A stretch of DNA of 64,000 bases from NCBI RefSeq assembly GCF_011059135.1, contig NZ_JAALGD010000004.1, forward strand, positions 62,001 to 126,000. The letters run 5' to 3'. A program made the position numbers and the translations under genes. The stretch comes from Brevibacillus sp. SYP-B805 (GTDB taxonomy: Bacteria; Bacillota; Bacilli; Brevibacillales; Brevibacillaceae). The notes beneath the pieces were generated by a model, which was not told where the DNA came from, searched no databases, and saw only the letters and a list, made by a program, of their open reading frames with translations. Shown piece after piece: positions 26,267-34,622 of this stretch. The first letter of the stretch is position 1. Each line of letters opens with the position of its first letter.

Positions 26267-27178
26267 ATGAACCAAAAACATCTGGCGTGGGTGCTGCTGG
26301 TCCTGACCAATCTGTTCTGGGCAGGCAACTATGTTTTTGGCAAATACGTCACAGCGGAAATTTCCCCTGTCTGGATCACATTCTCACGCTGGGTGCTGGC
26401 GCTGTGCGCACTATTGCCCATGGCCATGCTGCTGGAGAAGCCGGACTGGCAGGCGGTCCGCCGCGCTTGGCTGCCGCTGCTGGGGATGGGACTGCTGGGG
26501 GTGGTCGGCTATAATCTCCTTCTCTACGAGGCCCTCGCCTTTACCTCCCCGCTGAATGCGGCACTGGTCAATTCCCTGAATCCCGCCTTGATTGTTCTTT
26601 TTTCCGCCTATCTCCTGCGGGAGCGGATGACAGGCGGGCAGTACGCAGGCCTTGCCCTGTCCCTCGTCGGCGTACTGATTACCATTACCCGCGGCGACGT
26701 TACCCTGTTTGCCCGCTTCCAGCTGAATCGGGGCGATCTGCTGATGCTACTTGCGATCACGGTTTGGACGCTCTATTCCGTACTCGGCAAAAGATTGGCC
26801 CATATCCCGCCGATCACGACAACGGCCGTCTCGGCGCTCTGGGCGGTCCTGCTGCTGCTGCCGTTCGCGGCGCTCAACCCGCTGTCCGTCGGGCAGATTA
26901 GTTCGCTCTCTCTCATCGGTATCCTGTATATGGCCGTCTTTCCGTCAGTGGGTTCCTATCTGCTGTGGAACATGGCCGTCCGGGTGACGGGAGCCAACCA
27001 GGCGGGGGTTACGCTGCATTTGATTCCCGTCTTTACGGCGCTGCTCGGTTTCGCGCTGGGCGACGGGGTGAGCGCGGCCCAGCTGATCGGCGGGCTGCTG
27101 GTCTGTACCGGCGTATTGCTGACGACCGGGCTGATCGAGCAGCGGTTGAAGAAGGCGAAGCCAGCGGAGCATGTGTAA
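26267..27178 (+). CDS. EamA/DMT-family transporter
   Basis: A 303-residue membrane protein with ten predicted helices forming two EamA repeats (first: LTNLFWAGNYVFGKYV ... ; second: LLMLLAITVWTLYSVLGKRLA). The repeat signatures NPALIVLFSAYLLRERMTGGQYAGLALSLVG (split here around the conserved E-R) and LGDGVSAAQLIGGLLVCTGVLL are typical. It likely exports or imports a small metabolite. The substrate is unknown. The ribosome-binding site is GGAGGAG. A palindromic repeat begins five bases after its stop codon. Confidence 0.92.
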   Translation: MNQKHLAWVLLVLTNLFWAGNYVFGKYVTAEISPVWITFSRWVLALCALLPMAMLLEKPDWQAVRRAWLPLLGMGLLGVVGYNLLLYEALAFTSPLNAALVNSLNPALIVLFSAYLLRERMTGGQYAGLALSLVGVLITITRGDVTLFARFQLNRGDLLMLLAITVWTLYSVLGKRLAHIPPITTTAVSALWAVLLLLPFAALNPLSVGQISSLSLIGILYMAVFPSVGSYLLWNMAVRVTGANQAGVTLHLIPVFTALLGFALGDGVSAAQLIGGLLVCTGVLLTTGLIEQRLKKAKPAEHV

Positions 27179-27183
27179 AATAA

Positions 27184-27270
27184 CCCCGCCGACTTAAGCT
27201 AACACTGGTGTCGGCGGGGGCCCCCAAACTTTCTTCGTCACTTTATCACTTTAATGAACTTAAATTCCCT
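27184..27270. repeat. Palindromic intergenic repeat, copy B
   Basis: Inverted relative to copy A at 23820-23985. The stem CCCCGCCGAC / GTCGGCGGGG (27184-27193, 27210-27219) encloses TTAAGCTAACACTGGT, which matches copy A on both sides of its 70-base insert. The adjacent CCCCCAAACTTTCTTCGTC and the AATTCCCTC end are recognisable as the same flank as in copy A with scattered changes. No coding potential. Confidence 0.65.
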
Positions 27271-27285
27271 CTTTCTGATCCGCTA

Positions 27286-27312
27286 AGAAAACCACCGCTG
27301 CAATGCGGTGGC
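27286..27312 (-). terminator. Terminator of the amino-sugar operon
   Basis: CCACCGC and GCGGTGG (27292-27298, 27305-27311) form a 7-bp stem with a 6-base loop, followed on the minus strand by GTTTTCTT. It lies 17 bases past the nagA stop codon. Confidence 0.8.
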
Positions 27313-27328
27313 TTTTGCTTGTCCTCCC

Positions 27329-28492
27329 TTACCGGGCTTGATACACCAGCCTGCCTTCCACCCATGTGGCGAGCACCCGCAGGTCATCGGACAGCAGGAC
27401 CAGATCGGCATCCTTGCCGGGAGCGATGCTGCCTTTACGGTCGGCGATCCCCAGCTTCTCCGCCTGATTGAGGGTGACATGGCGGATGGCCTGCTCAAGC
27501 GGCATGCCGGCAAAGCGCATCAGATTGGCCAAGGCCGCATCCAGTGTCAGGAGGCTGCCCGCCAACACGCCGCCCGCCAGTCTGGCTTCGTTCCCTTTTA
27601 CCGTCACTTCCTGTCCGCCCAGTTCGTAGACGCCGTCCTGCAGACCGGCGGCGCGCATCGCATCGGTAATCAGCATGATCTGTTCCGGGCTGCAAATGCG
27701 CGTCAGCAGGCGGATAAAGGCGGGCGCGACATGAATGCCGTCCGCGATCAGGTCAAAGGTAAGCTCCGGCCGCTCCATCACCAGCCCGATGATCCCGGGA
27801 TCGCGATGATGGAACCCTTTCATGGCGTTGCCGAGATGCGTCGCGTGGCTTACCCCTTTTTGCAGGCAGCAGAGACCGCCTTGATAATCAAGCGCGGTAT
27901 GTCCTGCCGCGATGATGACCCCCCGCTCCCGCAGCAGGTCAAATACCCGGTCGTCTTCCACCAGCTCCGGTGCCAGCGTGATCTGCTTGATCCATCCCGG
28001 CTTGGCTGTCTCGAGAATCCGCTGCACGTTCTCGATATGGGCCGGCTCGATCCACTCTTCTTTTTGGGCTCCTTTGAATGCCTTGTTGATGAACGGCCCT
28101 TCCAGATGCAGCCCCAGGACGGCGGCGCCGCCCGTGTCAGGCAGGTGATTGTAGAAGCGGATCACCTCCACCGTCTCCTCCATCGGGGCGGTCATGGTCG
28201 TCGCCAACAGACCCGTGGTGCCATGCGCGGCATGGAAGCGGCAGATCGCCTGCACGGCCTCGACCGATTTGTCCATGAAATCCCAACCGGCCCCGCCGTG
28301 CACATGCAGATCGAGAAAGCCGGGAACCAGCATCGCTCCCCGGCCGTCAAACACCTGCGCGCACGCCTGCCCCTGATCCTCCCCGAGATAGGCGATCCTG
28401 CCGTCTTCAATGAGCAGGACGGCTTCCGGAACAAAGCCGTCCTCCGTCAAAATCGTCACATTGCTAATCTTTTGCGTTTCCTTCGATGGCAT
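27329..28492 (-). CDS. nagA: N-acetylglucosamine-6-phosphate deacetylase
   Basis: 387 residues from the start I choose at 28492 (AGGAGG 11 bases upstream), beginning MPSKETQKISNVTILTEDGF. NagA removes acetate from GlcNAc-6-P, giving glucosamine-6-P. The amidohydrolase metal and substrate motifs are present: GFLDLHVHGGAGWDFMD, HLEGPFINKAFKGAQ, AGHTALDYQG, SHATHLGNAMKGFHHR and LITDAMRAAG with the catalytic Asp. It overlaps the end of murQ by 29 bases, so the two genes are coupled. NagB, the next enzyme of the route, is not in the window. Confidence 0.95.
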   Translation of the reverse strand: MPSKETQKISNVTILTEDGFVPEAVLLIEDGRIAYLGEDQGQACAQVFDGRGAMLVPGFLDLHVHGGAGWDFMDKSVEAVQAICRFHAAHGTTGLLATTMTAPMEETVEVIRFYNHLPDTGGAAVLGLHLEGPFINKAFKGAQKEEWIEPAHIENVQRILETAKPGWIKQITLAPELVEDDRVFDLLRERGVIIAAGHTALDYQGGLCCLQKGVSHATHLGNAMKGFHHRDPGIIGLVMERPELTFDLIADGIHVAPAFIRLLTRICSPEQIMLITDAMRAAGLQDGVYELGGQEVTVKGNEARLAGGVLAGSLLTLDAALANLMRFAGMPLEQAIRHVTLNQAEKLGIADRKGSIAPGKDADLVLLSDDLRVLATWVEGRLVYQAR

Positions 28493-29375
28493 GTCGTACG
28501 TTTCCTCCTGCAGCAGCCAGCAACCGTGCGGCCTCCTGCGCTCCCAGGCCGGTTTTCTGCATGACGATGGCCAGTCTGGCATCGCCGCCGGCCTCCTGCG
28601 CCAGACGTTCTGCTTCCGCATAACCGACACCGGTCGCTGCCCGAATGATCGTTTTCACCCGTTCCCGCAGCTTTTGATTGGTCGCCTGCACGTTGACCAT
28701 CAGGTTGCCGTATACCTTTCCCAATTTTATCATACTTCCGGTCGTCAGCATATTTAACACCAGCTTGGTGGCCGTTCCGGCTTTCAGCCGGGTGGAACCG
28801 GTGACCACTTCGGGACCGACGACCACGTTGATCGCCACGTCCACGCCCTGGTTGATCGTGGCGACGGGATTGCAGGAGAGGGAGATGGTTTTCGCCCGTC
28901 TGGCCTTCGCCGCTTCCAGCACGCCGATCACATAGGGCGTGCGGCCGCTCGCCGCGATGCCGACGACCACGTCGTCCGCCGTCACGCCGTATTTCTCCAC
29001 GTCCTCCGCCCCCAGTTCCGGCATGTCCTCCGCCCCTTCCACCGCCACCATCATGGCCGACATGCCGCCGGCGATGACGCCCTGCACCAGCTTCGGATCG
29101 GTGCCGAAGGTGGGGGGGCATTCTGCGGCATCGAGGATCCCCAGCCTGCCGCTGGTTCCCGCCCCGAAATAAAAGAGCCTGCCGCCATGTTTCAGCGCTT
29201 CTGCGATCATCTCCACCGCCCGGGCGATCTCGGGCAGAACCCGCTCCACCGCATAGGCCACCTTTTTATCTTCCTCGTTCATCACCCGCAGGATCTCCAA
29301 CGTCGGCAGACGATCGAGATCTTCCGTCCGGGGGTTGCGCATCTCCGTCGTCAGTTCGTGCAGATTCTCCAACAT
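28464..29375 (-). CDS. murQ: N-acetylmuramic acid 6-phosphate etherase
   Basis: MurQ cleaves the lactyl ether of MurNAc-6-P, giving GlcNAc-6-P and D-lactate during cell-wall recycling. About 303 residues, with a SIS fold: the start LENLHELTTEMRNPRTEDLD, FYFGAGTSGRLGILDAAECP, the catalytic region MVAVEGAEDMPELGAEDV and GIAASGRTPYVIGVLEAA, NPVATINQGVDVAI and GSTRLKAGTATKLVLNMLTT. I prefer the ATG at 29375, nine bases after GGGAGAGG. A longer form to 29405 would overlap the kinase gene. The product feeds directly into NagA encoded next. Confidence 0.96.
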   Translation of the reverse strand: MLENLHELTTEMRNPRTEDLDRLPTLEILRVMNEEDKKVAYAVERVLPEIARAVEMIAEALKHGGRLFYFGAGTSGRLGILDAAECPPTFGTDPKLVQGVIAGGMSAMMVAVEGAEDMPELGAEDVEKYGVTADDVVVGIAASGRTPYVIGVLEAAKARRAKTISLSCNPVATINQGVDVAINVVVGPEVVTGSTRLKAGTATKLVLNMLTTGSMIKLGKVYGNLMVNVQATNQKLRERVKTIIRAATGVGYAEAERLAQEAGGDARLAIVMQKTGLGAQEAARLLAAAGGNVRHAIEGNAKD

Positions 29376-29380
29376 CTTCT

Positions 29381-30355
29381 TCATCCTCTCCCGCTGCCCA
29401 TCCAATTTTTCTGCAAGTTGTCCCGAATCTGTCGGTCAATCGCGATGCCCGTATGGCGCAGCGCCATCACCAATGCCCCCACCACGGGGGGATGGGCCGG
29501 TATTCTGGTATCGGCGTGAGCGCCCAACCGCTCGATGACGCGCTGCCGCAACAGCGTATCGGCGGTAAGCAGTCCCCCTGCAAGCACGACAGGCTGCCGT
29601 TCTCCCACCCGTTTCAAACAGGCGAGCGCCAGCGCTGCCAGCTCAGCGGCCGCCTGTTCCACCAAGCGCCGGGAGAGCGTATCTCCCGCCTCCGCTGCGA
29701 TGAGGAGCACACGGCTTGCTTCCGCCAGCAGCTTGCGCGGATTCTCCGCCCCATAGACCAGCTGGATCAATTCCGCAGGGGAACGCAGTCCGAACTGATC
29801 CAATACCAGTTCGGTCAGCATCGTGGATTCCCCTCTGCCGTCGTAGGCCCGCAGTACCGCTGCCAGCGCCGATCTGCCCAGATCAAAGCCGCTGCCTTCA
29901 TCCCCCAGAAGATAGCCCCAGCCGCCAACGCGGTGCCGTACCCCTTCCTTCGTCATGCCATAGGCGATAGAGCCGGTGCCGGCGATCAGCACCACGCCGG
30001 GCTCTCCCCACGTGCCGGCGTACAGGGCGACGGCCGCGTCGTTGTCGATAAGCAGCCTCTCCCCGAAGCGCGGGCCAAACGCCCCCCGAAGCAGGCTTGT
30101 CGTTTCCGGGCGGTCGGCGCCTGCCAGACCCAGGCAGACGGCCGCCACCTGCTCTGCCGCCATCCCGCACTGCCGCAGCAGCTCGCCGATCAGCTCCCGA
30201 AGGGTTCGCTCCACCTCCGGCCAGGGCCCGGACATCACATTGGCGGCATCCCCGTGCGCCCGGGCGAGCACACGTCCCTGTTCATCGCACAGCGCGGCAA
30301 CCGTTTTGCTGCCGCCCCCATCCATGCCGATCCATCCGCGCTTACTTGACTGCAC
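29381..30355 (-). CDS. BadF/BcrA-type N-acetyl amino sugar kinase (MurK-like)
   Basis: 324 residues of the BadF/BadG/BcrA/BcrD ATPase family with the actin-like fold: phosphate 1 motif IGMDGGGSKTVAALCD, LGLAGADRP, LLIDNDAAVALYAGTWGEPGVVLIAGTGSIAYGM (split motif with the catalytic Asp-Asn-Asp), GGWGYLLGDEGSGFDLGR and VVLAGGLLTAD. In clostridia a member of this family phosphorylates MurNAc and GlcNAc at O-6. Position before murQ and after a sugar ABC transporter supports the same role here. A GTG start overlaps the permease gene by 14 bases. Confidence 0.88.
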   Translation of the reverse strand: MQSSKRGWIGMDGGGSKTVAALCDEQGRVLARAHGDAANVMSGPWPEVERTLRELIGELLRQCGMAAEQVAAVCLGLAGADRPETTSLLRGAFGPRFGERLLIDNDAAVALYAGTWGEPGVVLIAGTGSIAYGMTKEGVRHRVGGWGYLLGDEGSGFDLGRSALAAVLRAYDGRGESTMLTELVLDQFGLRSPAELIQLVYGAENPRKLLAEASRVLLIAAEAGDTLSRRLVEQAAAELAALALACLKRVGERQPVVLAGGLLTADTLLRQRVIERLGAHADTRIPAHPPVVGALVMALRHTGIAIDRQIRDNLQKNWMGSGRG

Positions 30356-31166
30356 CGGCTGTCAATCCTTCCATGAATTGTTTCGACGCCAGCAGAAAGA
30401 CTACGATCATCGGCAGGGCGGACAGGGTCAAGCCGGCGAAAAGGAGGCTCCAATTGGCTTCATATTCGCCAAACAGACTTAACATGCCGACGGGAATCGT
30501 CTTCAGCTCTTCCTTCTGGATAAAAATGAGCGGAAAGAAGAAATCGTTCCATGCCTGAATGAAATTGATGATCATCACGGTCCCCAGGGCCGGCCGGACC
30601 AGCGGCAGCAGGATCTTCCAGAACACCTGGAAGTTGTTGCAGCCGTCCATGCGCGCCGCCTCTTCCAGCTGCACCGGCAGAGTACGCAAAAATCCGGTCA
30701 GGATAAACACGGAGATGGGAATCCCGCTGCCGGTATAGATCAGGATGAGCGACCAGAGCGAATTCAACAGCCCCAGCTTTTTCATCAGCAGAAACAGCGG
30801 CACGATGCCCAGCTTGACCGGAATCATCAGGCCGAGCAGGAAGAAAAAGTAAAGATACCCGTTCCATTTGAACGAAAAGCGGGCGATGTAAAAGGCGGCC
30901 ATCGCGGAAAAGAGCAAAATCAACAGCACCGAAGCGACGCTGACGATCACGCTGTTCCAGAGAAAATCGGCAAACGGCACCGCTTCCCACAGTTCGGCGT
31001 AGTTTTTGAAGGAAAACGACGTCGGCAGGCTCAGCGGATTGGCAAAGATCTGCTGGTTGGTCTTAAACGACGAGCCGATCATCAGGAGAATGGGATAGAG
31101 GGCGATCAGCGCGAACAGATAGGCAAACAGAACCTGCAGCGAACGGGCGGCGATGCTTGTTTTCAT
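30342..31166 (-). CDS. Sugar ABC transporter permease (MalG-like)
   Basis: A 274-residue inner-membrane permease with six helices and the EAA loop EEAARMDGCNNFQVFWKILLPLVRPAL that docks the ATPase. The ending (QFMEGLTAGAVKx) is typical of the MalG/UgpE family. It pairs with the permease encoded just upstream and the lipoprotein further on. No ATPase gene is in the operon, so a shared MsmX-like ATPase elsewhere probably powers it, as in B. subtilis. Confidence 0.93.
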   Translation of the reverse strand: MKTSIAARSLQVLFAYLFALIALYPILLMIGSSFKTNQQIFANPLSLPTSFSFKNYAELWEAVPFADFLWNSVIVSVASVLLILLFSAMAAFYIARFSFKWNGYLYFFFLLGLMIPVKLGIVPLFLLMKKLGLLNSLWSLILIYTGSGIPISVFILTGFLRTLPVQLEEAARMDGCNNFQVFWKILLPLVRPALGTVMIINFIQAWNDFFFPLIFIQKEELKTIPVGMLSLFGEYEANWSLLFAGLTLSALPMIVVFLLASKQFMEGLTAGAVK

Positions 31167-31182
31167 GGTTCTCTCCCCTTTC

Positions 31183-32124
31183 TCAATGCTGCACTTCCCG
31201 TTTCCGCATCACATAGAGCGAAAGCGCAGAAACGGACGCGACGATCGCGAACAAGACGACCGCCAGCGCCGACCCAAGCCCGATGGCAACCGTGTCGCCG
31301 CCGCCCGCTCCGCCAAAGGTAAGGCGATAGAAAAAGACCGCCAGCGTATCCGTGGAATAATACGGTTCACCCATCGACCCCTGCATCGCATACACCAGTT
31401 CGAACGCTTCAAACGCCTGGATGAAAGTGAGCACGCTCATGATGGTAAGCGAGGGCATGCAGAGCGGCAGGATGATCCGGGTCAGCAGCCGAAGACCGCC
31501 GGCCCCTTCCAGCCGGGCGGCTTCGATCAGTTCCTCCGGGATGGCCTGCAGCCCGGCGAGGAAGATCAGCACGGCAAACCCGATGCCGAACCAGCTGTTG
31601 ACGAGAATGATGGCATACAGGGCGGTATCCGGGTCCCCCAGCCACGGCCGCGCCCATTCCTGCAGGCCCACTTTGGCCAACAGCGTATTGAGCGCGCCGA
31701 AGTTGGGATTCAGAATCAGCTTCCACAAGAAGCCGACGATGATCACGGAGAGCAGGCGCGGAAGAAAGTAGGCCGCCTTCAGAAATTCGGCCCCTCTGAT
31801 TTTCCGGTAAATGATGTAGGCAAGCGCAAAGGCGATGCCGTTTTGCACAATCATTTCGCCCACGAAGTAGATGACGTTGTGCCCAAACGCTCTGGCGAAC
31901 ATCTCGTTGTAAGGTTCCTGCTGAAACAGCATGATGAAGTTTTGCAGCCCGACAAAGCTGCCTTTGGCGATCCCTTTCCAGTCGTACAGGCTGTACGTGA
32001 ACGCGGAAAAGAGCGGGTAAAGGACGAAGATGACATAGACGAGCAGGGCCGGCAGGGGAAACAGATGGATCAGCCATTTGGCGCTGCTCTTTTGCTGTAG
32101 CGTGCGGGTCCTCGTCTTGTCCAT
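31183..32124 (-). CDS. Sugar ABC transporter permease (MalF-like)
   Basis: A 313-residue permease with six helices: FPLPALLVYVIFVLYPLFSAFTYSLYDWKG at the start, and the EAA loop PEELIEAARLEGAGGLRLLTRIILPLCMP. It is the partner of the MalG-like permease 16 bases downstream. The ribosome-binding site is GGTGAATG. Confidence 0.93.
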   Translation of the reverse strand: MDKTRTRTLQQKSSAKWLIHLFPLPALLVYVIFVLYPLFSAFTYSLYDWKGIAKGSFVGLQNFIMLFQQEPYNEMFARAFGHNVIYFVGEMIVQNGIAFALAYIIYRKIRGAEFLKAAYFLPRLLSVIIVGFLWKLILNPNFGALNTLLAKVGLQEWARPWLGDPDTALYAIILVNSWFGIGFAVLIFLAGLQAIPEELIEAARLEGAGGLRLLTRIILPLCMPSLTIMSVLTFIQAFEAFELVYAMQGSMGEPYYSTDTLAVFFYRLTFGGAGGGDTVAIGLGSALAVVLFAIVASVSALSLYVMRKREVQH

Positions 32125-32170
32125 ACATTCACCGACCTTTGCTTTCGAACGAATGTTCCTGATGACAGAA

Positions 32171-32211
32171 GAAGCCGATCTGTCCCTCCTGCCTCAGAGG
32201 GGGTATCGGCT
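32171..32211 (-). terminator. Intra-operon hairpin between binding protein and permeases
   Basis: AGCCGAT and ATCGGCT arms (32173-32179, 32205-32211) with an inner CCCTC / GAGGG stem. On the minus strand a T/C-rich tract follows. Such attenuator hairpins commonly sit between a binding-protein gene and its permease genes and keep binding protein in excess. Confidence 0.6.
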
Positions 32212-32251
32212 CTTGATCGGGTAAACACTGCCCTGCTTGCTGCTGTTCCAC

Positions 32252-33553
32252 TTATTTTTTAAATGGCGCAAACCAGGTTTCGGCCGATTTTTGCACTTCC
32301 TGCGCCACCTGCTCCGGGGTCAACTGGCCCAGATACATGCCCTGGAGCGCGGTTTCAAGCGTTTGTTTCGTCGTGGGGTTGCCTTCATTGAAGTTGACCA
32401 CCATCAGGTACGGGGTCGGGCTCGTGCTGATCAGGTCGGCCATCTTGTTGATCAGCGGGTCTTCCGTCTTCACATCCGGCACGGCGCTGATCCGCATCAG
32501 GGAGTTGGCGAAGGTTTCCCCGAATTTTTTCGTGGTCATGAACTCCATGAATTTGAGCGCTTCCGCCTTGTGCTTGGACTTCGCGTTCACCCCGTAGGAA
32601 CCGTCCACCCAGGTGGTAATCACGAACTTGCCGTCATCGGTCGGCATCGGGAAGAAATCAAGCTGTAGGTCGGGATTGGCCTTGCGCAGCCCTTCCAGCT
32701 CAAAGGAGCCGTTGATGAACATCGCGGCTTTTTCCGCCGTGAACAGGGTGCGCAGATCGGTCAGTTCCAGACCGGTGAAGTTGTCCGGGAAATAAGGCGT
32801 CAATTCCTTCATCCGCTCGATCGACTTCTGAAATTCCGGGCTGAGGAAGTTGGTTTCGCCTTTCAGCACTTTGTCGACGAACGCACTGCCGTTGTAGGCG
32901 CCCGGCCCGATCACACCGTGGCTCAGGGAGAGCAGCCAGCCCTCCTTGGAGCCGAAGGCAAACGGCGTGATGCCTTTTTCCTTCAGCGTTTTGGCGATGG
33001 CGATCAGCTCATCCCAGCTTTTCGGCTCTTTCAAGCCGTACTGGTCAAAGATTTTCTTGTTGTAATAGATCTGCGTAGTGTTGAGCGAGAGCGGCACACC
33101 GTAGACCTTGCCGTCTTTGCCCGTTGCGGCCGCCAGCGATTCCTTGGAGAAGACGTCCAGTCCCTTCACGCTGTCAAGCGGCTCCAGATAACCGGCTTCC
33201 GCCAGGGCCATGCCTGCCCCGTACGGCCGCAGCTGCATGATGTCCGGACCGCTGTCGCTTTGCAGCGCGGTATTGAGAATGGTGTTGTACTCCGTCGCCT
33301 TGAACGGCTTGAACTCGATCTTGATGCCCGGATTCTCTTCCTCAAAGGCTTTGATCACCTTTTCATAACCGGCCACATCCTCGACGCGCCAGCTGTGCAT
33401 TTGCAGCACGACCTCGCCTTTGGAATCTCCCGCCTGTTTGCCTTGATCGGTTCCGGGCGCGGCCGTGTCCGAGCCGTTCCCGCCACAGGCCGACAGCAGG
33501 AGCGAAGAACCAAGGGCCAACGTCAGGAAAAAGGTCAGGCTTCGTTTTTTCAT
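32252..33553 (-). CDS. Extracellular sugar-binding lipoprotein
   Basis: A 433-residue family 1 solute-binding protein. The lipoprotein signal peptide ends with the lipobox LLLSACGG, so the mature protein is lipid-anchored at Cys23. The body has the usual QMHSWRVEDVAGYEKVIKAFEEENPGIKI opening (in parts), FSKESLAAATGKDGKVYGVPLS, and WDELIAIAKTLKEKGITPFAFG. In this operon the ligand is most likely an amino sugar or muropeptide-derived sugar such as MurNAc or GlcNAc. The ligand is inferred from neighbours, not sequence. Confidence 0.93.
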   Translation of the reverse strand: MKKRSLTFFLTLALGSSLLLSACGGNGSDTAAPGTDQGKQAGDSKGEVVLQMHSWRVEDVAGYEKVIKAFEEENPGIKIEFKPFKATEYNTILNTALQSDSGPDIMQLRPYGAGMALAEAGYLEPLDSVKGLDVFSKESLAAATGKDGKVYGVPLSLNTTQIYYNKKIFDQYGLKEPKSWDELIAIAKTLKEKGITPFAFGSKEGWLLSLSHGVIGPGAYNGSAFVDKVLKGETNFLSPEFQKSIERMKELTPYFPDNFTGLELTDLRTLFTAEKAAMFINGSFELEGLRKANPDLQLDFFPMPTDDGKFVITTWVDGSYGVNAKSKHKAEALKFMEFMTTKKFGETFANSLMRISAVPDVKTEDPLINKMADLISTSPTPYLMVVNFNEGNPTTKQTLETALQGMYLGQLTPEQVAQEVQKSAETWFAPFKK

Positions 33554-33572
33554 CGGTTACATCCCCCTTTGT

Positions 33573-34616
33573 TTATGGTTCAGTACCCTGTAACTGGGCA
33601 ATGACTGCATCGTGCAAAATGGGTCGCAATTTTCTGATGAAATTGTTGCGCCCTGCGTGGACCGCGTTGGTCAGGAACACCACAGCCACATCCTGCTCCG
33701 GATCGATCCAGAGGCTGGTGCCGGTAAAGCCGGTGTGGCCGAAGCTGGCCGCGCTGAACCGTGAACCGCAGCTGACCGTCACAGGGCCGTGATTGCTCTC
33801 CCAGCCCAGGCCGCGGTGGCCCCCCAAGCCGTCCGTATGGCAGCGGGCGGCGGCATGGCGCCACTCATCCGCGAAAAGTTTCCCTTCCCCATACAGCCAG
33901 AAACGGGCGTAACGGACGAGGTCGTCTGCCGGAGCGAACAGACCCGCATGGCCCGCGACGCCGCCCATGACGAACGCTTTTTCATCATGCACGTCGCCCA
34001 CGATGTACGCCTGCTGGATCGCGCAATACTCCGTCGCGGCAATCCGCCCGCTCCACCCACGGTCCGGCTTGAAGCAGGTCTCCAGCATCCCCAGCGGGGC
34101 AAAAACCTGTTCGGCGGTGAACCGGTCCAACGCCTGCCCGGCCGCCTGTTCCACGATCAGCCCCAGCAAAATCATGCCCAGATCGCTGTACACGACCTGC
34201 GTCCCCGGCGGATGAAGCAGCGGCAGCGCGAATATCGCATCGGGCACCTTCAGCCGGGCATCCCTGCGCTCCACCTGAAGACCGGCTGGCAGCCCGGCCG
34301 TATGGGTCAGCAGCTGCCGGATGGTGATCGCGCGCTTGTCAGCCGGACAGGTGGGGAAAAACCGGGCAAGCGGATCGTCCAGCTTGATCAGCCCTTTTTC
34401 CACGAGCAGCAGCGCGGCAGGCAGGGTAGCCACCACCTTCGTCAATGAAGCCAGATCGAACAGGGTGGTGCGGTCCACGGCATGCGGACGCTCCCGGTGA
34501 AGTATCCCGGCGTCACACGCGATCCGCAGCTCTCCCTTGTGCATGACCCGCAGGGAAGCCCCGGGGATCAACCCGGCCTGCGTCCAGCCGTTCACCAGTT
34601 GTTCCACACGTCCCAT
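33573..34616 (-). CDS. Beta-lactamase-related serine hydrolase
   Basis: About 347 residues of the class C beta-lactamase/DD-peptidase fold. The catalytic Ser and Lys are in DLASLTKVVATLPAALL (SxxK), the second motif is VVYSDLGMILLG (YxN position reads YSD), and the third is GHTGFTGTSLWIDP (HTG). There is no clear signal peptide. The B. subtilis murein-recycling cluster contains a similar gene (ybbE), so a role in turning over wall fragments is likely. The ATG at 34616 is six bases after AAAGGTGA. An alternative ATG at 34622 abuts that site. Confidence 0.85.
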   Translation of the reverse strand: MGRVEQLVNGWTQAGLIPGASLRVMHKGELRIACDAGILHRERPHAVDRTTLFDLASLTKVVATLPAALLLVEKGLIKLDDPLARFFPTCPADKRAITIRQLLTHTAGLPAGLQVERRDARLKVPDAIFALPLLHPPGTQVVYSDLGMILLGLIVEQAAGQALDRFTAEQVFAPLGMLETCFKPDRGWSGRIAATEYCAIQQAYIVGDVHDEKAFVMGGVAGHAGLFAPADDLVRYARFWLYGEGKLFADEWRHAAARCHTDGLGGHRGLGWESNHGPVTVSCGSRFSAASFGHTGFTGTSLWIDPEQDVAVVFLTNAVHAGRNNFIRKLRPILHDAVIAQLQGTEP

Positions 34617-34622
34617 TCCCAT

